A stretch of DNA of 64,000 bases from Streptomyces shenzhenensis (GTDB taxonomy: Bacteria; Actinomycetota; Actinomycetes; Streptomycetales; Streptomycetaceae), in NCBI RefSeq assembly GCF_003688995.1, contig NZ_PENI01000003.1, positions 248,001 to 312,000 of the forward strand, written 5' to 3'. A program made the position numbers and the translations under genes. This document shows positions 54,771 to 62,788 of the stretch, piece by piece. Below the pieces are notes generated by a model. It worked only from the letters and a program-made list of their open reading frames with translations, was not told the origin of the DNA and searched no databases. The first letter of the stretch is position 1. Each line of letters starts with the position of its first letter.

Positions 54771-54923
54771 ATGCTGGACACGACACAGAGCGAGGCCGCG
54801 CCGCCGAAGGACGAGCCGCGCGGGTGCCTCTTCGCCCTTTCCCAGCCACCGCTGATGATCTTCCTGGCGGTGATCGGGTGTCTGCTCCTCATGGCAGCGC
54901 TGCACGATCTGCTGTTGCTGTGA
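54771..54923 (+). CDS. 50-residue single-helix membrane protein
   Basis: A short frame from ATG 54771 to TGA 54923 encodes a charged N-terminus (EAAPPKDEPRG), a hydrophobic helix of about 21 residues (LMIFLAVIGCLLLMAALHDL) and a Leu-only end. An in-frame stop at 54729 means no upstream start exists. A CATAAT -10-like hexamer lies at 54712-54717. The ribosome-binding site is weak (CCGAG). Function is unknown; the compositional contrast and clean topology argue that it is real. Confidence 0.55.
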   Translation: MLDTTQSEAAPPKDEPRGCLFALSQPPLMIFLAVIGCLLLMAALHDLLLL

Positions 54924-55004
54924 GTCGTACACGCCAGTCCCGGCGCCACCCGCCGGGGCGGGCGTCGGCATCGGGAGCCCGGCCCCGCAGAACCGGCCGG
55001 GCGG

Positions 55005-55565
55005 TCAGCCCGTCGCCTCCTTGCGCCGGGCCCGGTACGCGGCCACATGCAGCCGGTTTCCACAGGTGCGGCTGTCGCAGTAGCGGCGCGAGCGGTTGCG
55101 GGACAGATCGACGAAGGCGCGCCGGCAGTCGGGCGCCTCGCAGCGCCGCAGCCGCTCCTGCTCCCCGGCGACCACGAAGAACGCCAGCGCCATCCCGCAG
55201 TCGGCGGCGAGATGGTCCGCCACGGAGGCGCCTGGCGCGAAGTAGTGCACATGCCAGTCATAGCCGTCGTGGTCCGTGAGCCGCGGGGTGGTCCCCGCCG
55301 CCGCGACCAGCTCGTTGATCATCCCGGCGGAGGCCCGGGCGTCCGGAGCCGCGAAGATCCCCGCGAACCGGCCACGGACCTTGCGCACGGCCGACAGATC
55401 GAACTCGGAGAGCACCCCGACATCGCTCATTTCGTGTTTTCGCACGAAATCCTCGAGCGTCGCGACATCCGGCAGCCCGTCCGGCGCCGCGTCGTCCTCC
55501 GGCACGGTGTTCACCAGATCCACCACGGTGTCGAGCGCGCACCGGGTGTCGTGGGTGATCAGCAC
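55005..55565 (-). CDS. CGNR zinc finger / ABATE domain protein
   Basis: This 186-residue predicted transcriptional regulator has an N-terminal ABATE domain (residues about 8-130: TVVDLVNTVPEDD, FVRKHEM, WHVHYFAPGASVADHLAADC) and a C-terminal CGNR zinc finger, CEAPDCRRAFVDLSRNRSRR then CDSRTCGNRLHVAAYRARR, which supplies four Cys ligands and a basic DNA-binding stretch. Family members are usually stress-linked regulators of unknown ligand. GTG 55565 has AGGGAG 7 bases upstream. Confidence 0.87.
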   Translation of the reverse strand: MLITHDTRCALDTVVDLVNTVPEDDAAPDGLPDVATLEDFVRKHEMSDVGVLSEFDLSAVRKVRGRFAGIFAAPDARASAGMINELVAAAGTTPRLTDHDGYDWHVHYFAPGASVADHLAADCGMALAFFVVAGEQERLRRCEAPDCRRAFVDLSRNRSRRYCDSRTCGNRLHVAAYRARRKEATG

Positions 55566-55721
55566 GTTTCGCTCCCTGGCGTGAGGGTCGGGCGGGTGCC
55601 CGCCGATGCTGGCCGATGGTAGTTGGCCGTTGGCCGAAAGAACGGCTTCCTGTGCATCGCGGTTCCCGCCGCCCGGGCCCGTCGCCGGGGGTCGGGGGCC
55701 GGCCCGACGGGCCCGGGCACA

Positions 55722-55761
55722 CCGAAGCCGCCGCCGCGACGGCTCGCGGCGGCGGCTTCGG
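55722..55761 (-). terminator. Long perfect hairpin downstream of ssgB
   Basis: CCGAAGCCGCCGCCGCGA and TCGCGGCGGCGGCTTCGG make an 18-bp perfect stem with loop CGGC. It follows the ssgB stop by about 75 bases on the minus strand and precedes the CGNR gene. Confidence 0.8.
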
Positions 55762-55835
55762 GCCACGCCGTATGCGGTTGTCTTGGCCCGAGCCGTCTCC
55801 CCGAGTGGACGGCGCCGGGCTGCTTCGGGGGCGGC

Positions 55836-56249
55836 CTAGCTCTCCGCCAGGATGTGCGAGAGCTCCTGATCCAGGTCGAAGTGCCGGTGTTCCGTGCCCG
55901 GCGGCACGGCGGCGTCGGTTCGCTTCAGGAAGGACTCCAGAGCCCGCGCCGGGGCCTCCAGCAGTGCTTCCCCCTCCGGGGAGCTGAGGGCGATGCATAC
56001 GACGCCCTGGCCGTGACTGCGGGAGGGCCAGACGCGGACGTCGCCGGTGCCGGTGGGCCGGTGCAGGCCCTCGGCGAGGAGGTCGCGGGCGAACACCCAC
56101 TCGACGGTCTCCTCGGCTCCGGTGTGGAAGGTGGCGTGCACGGCGTAGGGGTCGGCCGTGTCGTACCGCAGGCCTGCGGGGACAGGCAGGGAGGACTCGC
56201 TCGACACAACGAGGCGCAGGTGCAGCTCGCAGCTGACCGTGGTGTTCAT
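55836..56249 (-). CDS. ssgB: Sporulation-specific cell division protein SsgB
   Basis: SsgB (137 aa) is the SsgA-like protein that recruits FtsZ to sporulation septa in aerial hyphae. The sequence MNTTVSCELHLRLVV, YDTADPYAVHATFHTG, TVEWVFARDLLAEGL and HFDLDQELSHILAES is what I recall for Streptomyces SsgB with almost no change. ATG 56249 is the canonical start; an in-frame extension to 56315 is ignored. Presence of ssgB points to a spore-forming actinomycete. Transcription starts in the 191-base gap shared with the divergent PGPGW gene, and an 18-bp hairpin terminates it. Confidence 0.97.
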   Translation of the reverse strand: MNTTVSCELHLRLVVSSESSLPVPAGLRYDTADPYAVHATFHTGAEETVEWVFARDLLAEGLHRPTGTGDVRVWPSRSHGQGVVCIALSSPEGEALLEAPARALESFLKRTDAAVPPGTEHRHFDLDQELSHILAES

Positions 56250-56440
56250 AAGCGCCAGGGCCTTTCGCTCAGTGTGCGCTCGGGGATTCGCACGTCGGCG
56301 AAATCGACATGCCACCTACGGTGCCGTTGTAAACCCCTCTGAGTGTTTTGCGTGGCTTTAGGTACCTCTTCCGGCCGAGAACCCGTGCGAGGAGTGCCAC
56401 CATTCCGGTGACTGGTTTCACTCGGGTAGGGTTTGGTCGT

Positions 56441-56905
56441 ATGAATACGGGGAGTGACGGTTCGGGCGAGGTCACCACGGTCTCCGGCCCGGCCGAGGCG
56501 GAGCCGGAGACGGGGGGCGCGCAGGAGGAGCGGGGCCTCGGGTCGCGTGCGCCCGGGTTCATCAAGGCCCGCCGCGTCCTGCACATGAGCTGGCAGGTCG
56601 GCGTCTTCGTCATCGGCCTCGCGGTCGTGGTCGCCGGCATCATCATGCTGCCGCTGCCCGGGCCCGGCTGGGTGGTGATCTTCGGCGGCATGGCGATCTG
56701 GGCGACCGAGTTCGTCTGGGCCCAGCTCGTGCTCCGCTGGACGAAGCGGAAGGTGACCGAGGCGGCCCAGCGGGCACTGGATCCCGCGGTGCGCCGCCGC
56801 AACCTCACGTTGACGGTGATCGGCCTGGTGATCGTGGCGGTGCTGCTCGCGATCTACCTCTGGAAGTTCGGCGTCGTGATGCCCTGGAAGATCAAGGACC
56901 AGTGA
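56441..56905 (+). CDS. TIGR02611 / PGPGW family membrane protein
   Basis: This 154-residue protein has three predicted helices. The first pair carries the signature MLPLPGPGWVVIFGGMAIWATEF (family motif PGPGW), flanked by SWQVGVFVIGLAVVVAGI before and NLTLTVIGLVIVAVLLAIYL near the C-terminus. Function is unknown, but the family is widespread in actinobacteria. The frame is open to 56348, yet ATG 56441 is preferred. A -10-like TAGGGT at 56426-56431 ends only 9 bases upstream, so the mRNA is nearly leaderless. Confidence 0.82.
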   Translation: MNTGSDGSGEVTTVSGPAEAEPETGGAQEERGLGSRAPGFIKARRVLHMSWQVGVFVIGLAVVVAGIIMLPLPGPGWVVIFGGMAIWATEFVWAQLVLRWTKRKVTEAAQRALDPAVRRRNLTLTVIGLVIVAVLLAIYLWKFGVVMPWKIKDQ

Positions 56906-56995
56906 TCCGGCGAGCGGGCTCCGCCCCCGGTCCCGGCGTCGCCCCGCCGTGGTCGGGGGCATTCCCTGACATGGGGTAATGTTCTTCCTGCGCCC

Positions 56996-57067
56996 GGGCG
57001 ATTAGCTCAGTGGGAGAGCGCTTCGTTCACACCGAAGAGGTCACTGGTTCGAACCCAGTATCGCCCA
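56996..57067 (+). tRNA. tRNA-Val (anticodon CAC), copy 1
   Basis: GGGCGAT/ATCGCCC acceptor stem, discriminator A, anticodon stem CTTCG/CGAAG around TTCACAC (anticodon CAC) and T-loop GGTTCGAACCC. It is identical to the gene at 61765 and has its own terminator. Confidence 0.95.
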
Positions 57068-57074
57068 CCGGGAT

Positions 57075-57116
57075 CGGCGGCCCGTCTGCGACTAGCGGAC
57101 GGGCCGCCGTCGTTTT
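57075..57116 (+). terminator. Terminator of tRNA-Val copy 1
   Basis: CGGCGGCCCGTCTGC and GCGGACGGGCCGCCG pair over 15 bp (one G-U) around GACTA, followed by TCGTTTT, starting 8 bases after the tRNA. Confidence 0.85.
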
Positions 57117-57242
57117 CGCGTACATCCGTTCCCTCGCACGCCTGTGGAACGCGCGCGTGCCTGCTTCGCGTACGGGCGGGCCTCCTGAGGATGCCGCCCG
57201 GCTCCGGATCGCCGGGGCCGGGAGATATTCCTGCCCGAATCA

Positions 57243-57290
57243 TTGACGCACCCCCGGGCCCTCCGTACCTTGTGCCAGCAAGCGCTTGCT
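57243..57290 (+). promoter_or_regulatory. Promoter with LacI-type operator for the sugar ABC operon
   Basis: TTGACG (57243-57248), a 17-base spacer and TACCTT (57266-57271) form a good housekeeping-type promoter. Immediately downstream, AGCAAGCGCTTGCT (57277-57290) is a perfect 14-base palindrome with the central CG typical of LacI-family operators, placed over the expected transcription start. No LacI-family gene is in the window, so the repressor is encoded elsewhere. Confidence 0.65.
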
Positions 57291-57337
57291 TGAAACGATT
57301 CACGAAGTGACAGCGACGTCGCGGAGAGGGGTCGACC

Positions 57338-58598
57338 GTGGGAAGCGACAGGCATGTGGAGCGGCGTACGGTCCTGAAGGCGGCCGGGGCCACGGCCGCC
57401 GTGCTGGGGCTGGCCGCGGCGACGGGGTGCGGGGGCGGCAGCGGATCCGGGAACGGGACGGTGACGATCCGTTACTCATGGTGGGGCGCCGAGGAACGGG
57501 CCAAGAGGATCAACCGGACCATCGCGCTCTTCGAGAAGAAGTACCCGAAGATCAAGGTCAAGACGGACTTCCAGACGTATCAATCGTTCTGGGAGAAGTT
57601 CCAGACGCAGGCCGCCGGCGGAAATCCCCCGGACGTTTTCCAGAATGCCGTCACGTTTCTTCGGAAGTACGACAAGAGAGGTGTTCTGCTCGACCTCAAG
57701 TCGCAGGCGCAGGCAGGAAATCTGAGCCTGGATCAGTTCCGCGCGGGCGTCACGAAGGTCGGCGAGGTGAACGGGAAACAACTCGGTGTGCCCGTCGGCT
57801 CCAACACCATGTCCCTCGTCGTCGACAAGAAGGTCTTCGAGGAGGCCGGTGTGCAGCCGCAGCCGGGCTGGACCTGGGACGAGTACTTCAAGGCCCTGAA
57901 GACCATCCACGACAGGACGAAGATCCCCGGTGACACCGGCTACTTCACCATCATGTACCTGTACGACCTGTACCTCCGCCAGAACGGCCGGGCGTTCTTC
58001 ACCGAGGACGGACTCGGCTTCGACCAGGCGGATCTGACGGAGTGGTGGACGGACGGCTACAACCGGGTCAAGGCCGGCTTCGTCACCGACCAAGTCCTCC
58101 CTCTCCGCCGGCCACGGCGCCTCGGAGTTCACCTGGGACAACTTCACCGTCCGCTACTCCGCGGAGGGCGACAGCAGCTACGGCCTCGCCCCGATCCCCA
58201 CCACGGACGGCAAGCACACCGGCCAGTACCTCGCCTCCCTGATGCTCAGCGCCTCGGCCCGCACCTCGCACCCCAAGGAGGTCGCCCAGTTCATCGACTT
58301 CATGGTCCACGACCCCGAGGTCGGCACGATCATGGGCTACGACCGTGGCATCCTCGCGAGCACCGCGCAGTACGAGGCGTTCGAGCCCGCCGACGAGGTG
58401 AACAAGGAGATCGCGCAGTACGAGGAGGACACCGCCGAGGCCGGCGTCCTCGGCACGATCACCCCGCATCCGTCCGGCGCCGACACCGTCGAGGCGGCCT
58501 TCCTGCGCATCGGCGGCGACCTCGGACAGGGCAGGACCAGGGTCGCCGACGCGGTGAAGCAGTTCTTCACCGAGTCCGAGGCCGCCTTCCAGGCCTGA
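57338..58598 (+). pseudogene. Sugar ABC transporter substrate-binding lipoprotein, frameshifted
   Basis: The first 250 residues read as a family 1 extracellular sugar-binding lipoprotein: a twin-arginine-like signal (RRTVLKAAG) with lipobox AATGC, then VTIRYSWWGAEERAKRINRT, GGNPPDVFQNAVTFLRKY and YFTIMYLYDLYLRQNG. Near 58088-58092 the coding frame changes: downstream homology (SLSAGHGASEFTWDNFTVRY, then MGYDRGILAST, to VKQFFTESEAAFQA) continues in another frame to the TGA at 58596-58598. Compared with relatives, a few residues also seem missing at the junction, suggesting a small deletion rather than a single-base slip. A sequencing error is possible. The first permease starts on the stop codon. 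Confidence 0.8.
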
Positions 58599-59563
58599 TG
58601 GGGACTCCCGTGACGCTCGTCAAGGACTCCGTGCCCGCCCGCGCGGCCCGCCCGGCCGCCGCCCCCGCGGGACGGCCGGGCCGCCGCCGGGAGAACCTCG
58701 CCGGCTACCTCTTCATGTCACCGTGGATCGCGGGTTTCCTGCTGCTGACCGCGGGCCCGATGGTGGCCTCCCTGTACTTCGCCTTCACCGACTACAACCT
58801 GTTCAACAGCCCCAGGTGGGTCGGGTTCGACAACTTCACCAAGATGTTCGACGACCCGCGCTGGCAGAAATCGGTCGAGGTGACCGCCAAGTACGTGGTC
58901 ATCGGCACCCCGTTGAAGCTGCTGCTCGCGCTCGGCGTCGCGCTGCTCCTCGCACAGAGCCGCCGCGGCCAGGCCTTCTACCGGGCCGCCTTCTACGCCC
59001 CCTCGCTGATCGGCGCGAGCGTCTCGGTCGGGTTCGTGTGGCGGTCGCTCTTCTCCGACGGCGCGATCGTGGACCGTACACAGACCTTCCTCGGCTTCCA
59101 CGTCGGCGGCTGGGTCGGCAACGCGGACTGGGTGCTGTACTGCCTGGTGGCGCTCACCGTCTGGCAGTTCGGCGCGCCGATGGTCATCTTCCTTGCGGGG
59201 CTCAAACAGGTGCCGAGGGAGCTGTACGAGGCCGCCGAGATGGACGGCGCGGGAGCGTTCCGGCGGTTCTGGAACATCACCCTGCCGACCATTTCCCCGG
59301 TGCTCTTCTTCAACGTCCTGCTGGAGACGATCCACTCGTTCCAGATCTTCGGCTCCGCCTACGTGGTCTCCAACACGTACTGCGGACCGGCCGACGCCAC
59401 GCTCGTCTACACCTGCTACCTGTACCAACAGGGGTTCAGGAACGCCCAGATGGGCTTCGCCGCCGCGATGGCCTGGATGCTGCTGCTCGCCGTGGCCCTG
59501 GTGACCGCCGTCCTGTTCTGGTCGCAGAATAAGTGGGTGCACTACGCGGAGGAGGCCCGATGA
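58598..59563 (+). CDS. Sugar ABC transporter permease (MalF-like)
   Basis: This 321-residue inner-membrane permease has six predicted helices (first: YLFMSPWIAGFLLLTAGPMV) and the EAA coupling motif EAAEMDGAGAFRRFWNITLP that contacts a shared ATPase. The N-terminal 35 residues are cytoplasmic and Pro/Ala/Arg-rich. The start ATG overlaps the binding protein stop (TGATG). No ATPase gene is present in the operon, as is usual in Streptomyces, where a common MsiK-type ATPase serves many sugar importers. Confidence 0.92.
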   Translation: MGTPVTLVKDSVPARAARPAAAPAGRPGRRRENLAGYLFMSPWIAGFLLLTAGPMVASLYFAFTDYNLFNSPRWVGFDNFTKMFDDPRWQKSVEVTAKYVVIGTPLKLLLALGVALLLAQSRRGQAFYRAAFYAPSLIGASVSVGFVWRSLFSDGAIVDRTQTFLGFHVGGWVGNADWVLYCLVALTVWQFGAPMVIFLAGLKQVPRELYEAAEMDGAGAFRRFWNITLPTISPVLFFNVLLETIHSFQIFGSAYVVSNTYCGPADATLVYTCYLYQQGFRNAQMGFAAAMAWMLLLAVALVTAVLFWSQNKWVHYAEEAR

Positions 59564-60483
59564 GCGCCCCCGATCTGCCGGCCTCGCCGGCTCAGGGGAT
59601 GCCGGGAGTACCCCCGTCCGGCACCGGCCCCCTGGCCGCCGCGCACCGCGGGCGCGCCGGTTCGCTCGGCTGGCATCTCGGCGCGCTGGTGATCCTCGCG
59701 GTCATCCTCTACCCGGTCGTCTGGGTCATGGGCGCCTCGTTCAAGCCGAGCAAGGACATCATCAACAGCCTCACGCTGTTCCCGGCCGACCCGATCCTGT
59801 CCAACTTCAGGGGCTTCGCGGACGGCATCGCGGACATCTCGATCTGGAGGTTCTTCCAGAACTCCCTCTTCTACGGGCTCGGCTCCGTCGTCGGTGTGCT
59901 GATCTCCTGCTCGCTGACCTCGTACGCGTTCGCGCGCATCCGGTTCGCCGGGCGCAACCTGCTGTTCTCCCTCATGATCGGCACACTGCTGCTGCCGTAC
60001 CACGTGCTGCTGATCCCGCAGTACGTGATGTTCCAGAAGCTCGGGCTGGTCAATACCTACACCCCGCTGCTGATCGGCAAGTACCTCGCCACCGAGGCGT
60101 TCTTCGTCTTCCTCATGGTGCAGTTCATGCGCAACCTGCCCCGCGAACTGGACGAGGCGGCCCGCCTGGACGGCTGCGGGCATCTGCGGATCTACTGGTC
60201 GATCGTGCTGCCGCTGTGCCGCCCGGCGCTCATCACCAGCGCGATCTTCACCTTCATCAACGCCTGGAACGACTTCATGGGCCCGCTGATCTATCTCAAC
60301 GAGCCCGGCAAGTACACCGTCTCGCTCGGCCTGATGATGTTCCGCGACTCCGACGGGGTGGCCGCCAACTACGGCGGCATGATCGCGATGTCGCTGGTCG
60401 CGCTGGTGCCCGTGCTGCTGTTCTTCCTCGCCTTCCAGCGGTATCTGATCGACGGGATGGCGACCTCCGGACTCAAGGGCTGA
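59560..60483 (+). CDS. Sugar ABC transporter permease (MalG-like)
   Basis: This 307-residue partner permease has six helices (first: WHLGALVILAVILYPVVWVM), the MalG-type loop FKPSKDIINSLTLFP and the EAA motif EAARLDGCGHLRIYWSIVLP. The C-terminal FLAFQRYLIDGMATSGLKG is typical of the family. ATG 59560 overlaps the preceding stop. It ends 10 bases before a YesL-like membrane protein gene. Confidence 0.92.
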   Translation: MSAPDLPASPAQGMPGVPPSGTGPLAAAHRGRAGSLGWHLGALVILAVILYPVVWVMGASFKPSKDIINSLTLFPADPILSNFRGFADGIADISIWRFFQNSLFYGLGSVVGVLISCSLTSYAFARIRFAGRNLLFSLMIGTLLLPYHVLLIPQYVMFQKLGLVNTYTPLLIGKYLATEAFFVFLMVQFMRNLPRELDEAARLDGCGHLRIYWSIVLPLCRPALITSAIFTFINAWNDFMGPLIYLNEPGKYTVSLGLMMFRDSDGVAANYGGMIAMSLVALVPVLLFFLAFQRYLIDGMATSGLKG

Positions 60484-60493
60484 GGGGATCCCC

Positions 60494-61084
60494 ATGGCGC
60501 AAGCGCGTGGGAAACCGCGCAGGGAGCCGGTGTTCGCCGACCGGTTCGGCCTCTTCGCCGAGTGCCTGCTGACCGGCGTGTGGATCGCCGTGGCCGCCCT
60601 CGGCGTGGTCACGTATCCGGCGGCCTTCGCCGCGGGCGCCCGGCATCTGCGCCGGAGCACCGCACATGAGCGCGGCGGCCTGCGGGAGTTCGTCGCCGAC
60701 TTCCGGGCCGCCCTGCGCGGCGGCTGGGCCGTCGGGGTCGCCGGGTGGGCCGCGGCGGCGCTGGCCTGGGTGGACATCCAGGCCGTCCGGGCCGGGCTGC
60801 CCGGCGGGCCGCTCGTCGGCGCCGTCGGGCTGTTCGCGCTGATCGGACTCGCCGTGGCCGGGCTGCGCGCGGCGGCGCTCTGGGCGCCGGGCGAGAGCTG
60901 GCGCACCCTGCTCGCCGAGGCCGGCCGGCGTACTGTCCGCGACCCCGCCGGCTCCTTCCTGCTGGTCGGCGGAGCGGTCCTCGTCGGCTGCTGCGCCCTG
61001 CTCGTCGCGCCGCTCGCGGTCCCCGTGCTCGGGGCCGTCGCCGCGGCCGCCGTCGCAGTGGAGGAGCGCCACCGCCACCGCTGA
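60494..61084 (+). CDS. YesL-like (DUF624-type) integral membrane protein
   Basis: This 196-residue protein has four to five hydrophobic segments (LLTGVWIAVAALGVVTYPAA, GVAGWAAAALAWVDI, LVGAVGLFALIGLAVAGL and FLLVGGAVLVGCCALLVAPL). Its position at the end of a sugar ABC operon and its overall pattern suggest the YesL/DUF624 family, whose members accompany carbohydrate transporters with unknown role. The gene starts at ATG 60494, 10 bases after the permease stop, without an obvious strong ribosome-binding site apart from GAGGGGA. Confidence 0.65.
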   Translation: MAQARGKPRREPVFADRFGLFAECLLTGVWIAVAALGVVTYPAAFAAGARHLRRSTAHERGGLREFVADFRAALRGGWAVGVAGWAAAALAWVDIQAVRAGLPGGPLVGAVGLFALIGLAVAGLRAAALWAPGESWRTLLAEAGRRTVRDPAGSFLLVGGAVLVGCCALLVAPLAVPVLGAVAAAAVAVEERHRHR

Positions 61085-61235
61085 CCCGCGCTCCCCTTCG
61101 GCCGACGGCTCCACCGAGTCCGCCCCGTGCCGGCCACAGGAGCCGACCGCCCCCGGCCGGTCTAGGGGGGAGCGCCGTCGCACGGGCGGCGGCGCTCGTA
61201 TCCAGGAGTGTGGACCCCATCCGCCCCGCCCGGCA

Positions 61236-61251
61236 TGAGTACGCGTACTCA
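61236..61251. promoter_or_regulatory. Perfect 16-bp palindrome upstream of SRPBCC gene
   Basis: TGAGTACGCGTACTCA is a full 16-base palindrome 27 bases before the ATG of the SRPBCC gene. Its symmetry and position suggest a dimeric repressor site. I cannot name the regulator. Confidence 0.5.
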
Positions 61252-61278
61252 GCTGACCCCCGCGGGCAGACTCCGCCC

Positions 61279-61725
61279 ATGGACTGGACCCGCTACCGCT
61301 TCCGCAGCCTGTGGCCCCTGCCCGCGCCGCCCGCCGCCGTCTACGACACGCTGGAGCGAGCCGAGGACTACCCGCGCTGGTGGCCCCAGGTGCGCACGGT
61401 GAGCCGGCTGGACGACACCACCGGTCTCGTCACCATCCGCTCCGCCCTGCCCTACGACATGACGTTCACCGCGCGCGCGGTGCGACGGGATCCGGCCGCC
61501 GGCATCCTGGAGATCGCCATGACCGGGGACATCGAGGGCTGGGCCCGCTGGACCGTCACCGCCGACGGCACCGGCGCCCTCGCCCGCTACGACCAGGTCG
61601 TCGACGTCAACAAGCCGTTGCTGCGACGACTGGCCGTACCCGGGCGGCCGTTCTTCCGCGTCAACCACCGGCTGATGATGCGGGCCGGCCGGCGCGGACT
61701 GCTCGCGCACCTGCGAACGGTTTGA
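61279..61725 (+). CDS. SRPBCC (polyketide cyclase/START-like) family protein
   Basis: This 148-residue protein has the helix-grip fold: FRSLWPLPAPPAAVYDTLER at the N-terminus, DYPRWWPQVRTV, a set of beta strands (LVTIRSALPYDMTFTARAVR) and a long C-terminal helix (NHRLMMRAGRRGLLAHL). Such proteins bind small hydrophobic ligands. ATG 61279 is chosen; a GTG at 61210 would extend the protein across the palindrome, which is less likely. It is followed by a tRNA gene. Confidence 0.75.
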   Translation: MDWTRYRFRSLWPLPAPPAAVYDTLERAEDYPRWWPQVRTVSRLDDTTGLVTIRSALPYDMTFTARAVRRDPAAGILEIAMTGDIEGWARWTVTADGTGALARYDQVVDVNKPLLRRLAVPGRPFFRVNHRLMMRAGRRGLLAHLRTV

Positions 61726-61764
61726 ACGAAACCCGCCGGGAGCTGTATGGTTCAGTGCGTTCCC

Positions 61765-61836
61765 GGGCGATTAGCTCAGTGGGAGAGCGCTTCGTTCACA
61801 CCGAAGAGGTCACTGGTTCGAACCCAGTATCGCCCA
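61765..61836 (+). tRNA. tRNA-Val (anticodon CAC), copy 2
   Basis: This copy is identical over all 72 bases to the gene at 56996 (acceptor GGGCGAT/ATCGCCC, loop TTCACAC). It lies 39 bases after the SRPBCC stop. Confidence 0.95.
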
Positions 61837-61842
61837 CAGTCC

Positions 61843-61886
61843 GACGGCGGCTCGTGCCTGCACCCGATGCAGGCCGAGCCGTCGTC
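61843..61886 (+). terminator. Terminator of tRNA-Val copy 2
   Basis: GACGGCGGCTCG pairs with CGAGCCGTCGTC (one G-U) and, after one bulged base, GCCTGCA pairs with TGCAGGC around CCCGA. It ends just before the convergent exonuclease gene's stop and could serve both. Confidence 0.75.
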
Positions 61887-61894
61887 GTCGTGTG

Positions 61895-62626
61895 TCAGGC
61901 CGCCCTCGGCAGCTCCGGACGCAGCGGCCAGTCCGTGCTCACCGCCTCGTTCGAGCCGCTGCGCGCGAACCACGCCTGAAGACCGCGGGCCTGCGCCGCG
62001 TGCCAGGTCGTCTGCAGCGTGTGCAACTCGGCGGGGGACAGGCGCTCCAGCCGGGTCGCGAAGCGCCGCCCCACCGCCCGTACGACGCCCAGCGCGGCCA
62101 GCGCGTCCGCGGCGGCGTCATGCGCGCCCTCCAGCACCACGCCGTAGTGCGCGCACAGATCGGTCAGCGTCCGGCGGCCCTTGCGGTAGCGGTCCAGATG
62201 CTTGTCCAGCACCCGCGGATCCAGCACCAGCAGCGGCGCCGACTCGAACCAGCGGTCCAGCGACGAGGCCCGATGGCGGCGCAACTCCCGGTCCAGCAAG
62301 GTCAGATCGAACGGGGCGTTCATCACCACCAGCGGCCGGCCCAGCGCCGCGTGCCCCGCCAGTTCCTCGGCTATCTCGAACATCACAGGCGCCGGCCAGC
62401 GGCCGTTGCGCTCCAGGTGCTCCTCCGTCAGCCCGTGCACGTCCGTCGCCGCCTGCGGCACCCGCACGCCCGGGTTCACCAGCCAGCGGGTCACCCGAGG
62501 CCGGGTGTCCGGCGCGTCCTGGACGACGACGGAGGCCGACACGATCCGGTCGGTCTCGACATCCACGCCCGTGGTCTCCGTGTCGAAGGCGGCGAGAGGT
62601 CCCTCGTACCAGCACGTCATGCCCAC
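61895..62626 (-). CDS. DEDDh 3'-5' exonuclease (DNA polymerase III epsilon-like)
   Basis: This protein of about 243 residues has a DEDDh exonuclease domain: Exo I AFDTETTGVDVETDRIV, the conserved DVHGLTEEHL, Exo II MNAPFDLTLLDREL, and Exo III AHDAAADALAALGV with the catalytic His and Asp. A C-terminal helical extension (ELHTLQTTWHAAQARGLQAW) is common in streptomycete homologues. The polymerase link is uncertain: it may work in repair or RNA turnover. The start is GTG 62626 or ATG 62620, preceded by GAGGAG. Confidence 0.9.
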   Translation of the reverse strand: MGMTCWYEGPLAAFDTETTGVDVETDRIVSASVVVQDAPDTRPRVTRWLVNPGVRVPQAATDVHGLTEEHLERNGRWPAPVMFEIAEELAGHAALGRPLVVMNAPFDLTLLDRELRRHRASSLDRWFESAPLLVLDPRVLDKHLDRYRKGRRTLTDLCAHYGVVLEGAHDAAADALAALGVVRAVGRRFATRLERLSPAELHTLQTTWHAAQARGLQAWFARSGSNEAVSTDWPLRPELPRAA

Positions 62627-62788
62627 ACAACTCCTCGTTCACCCAGGGCAGATGACGACCCGTCTTCTGCCTGTTTGGTGATACCCGGGCTGTTTGCGCC
62701 GTACGCCGCAAGGACACAACAGGAGTACGGGTCTTTGCAGTTCAGCGGACCGTTGTGGGAAATCACTCGGCTTGGAAGGCTGTTGGAC

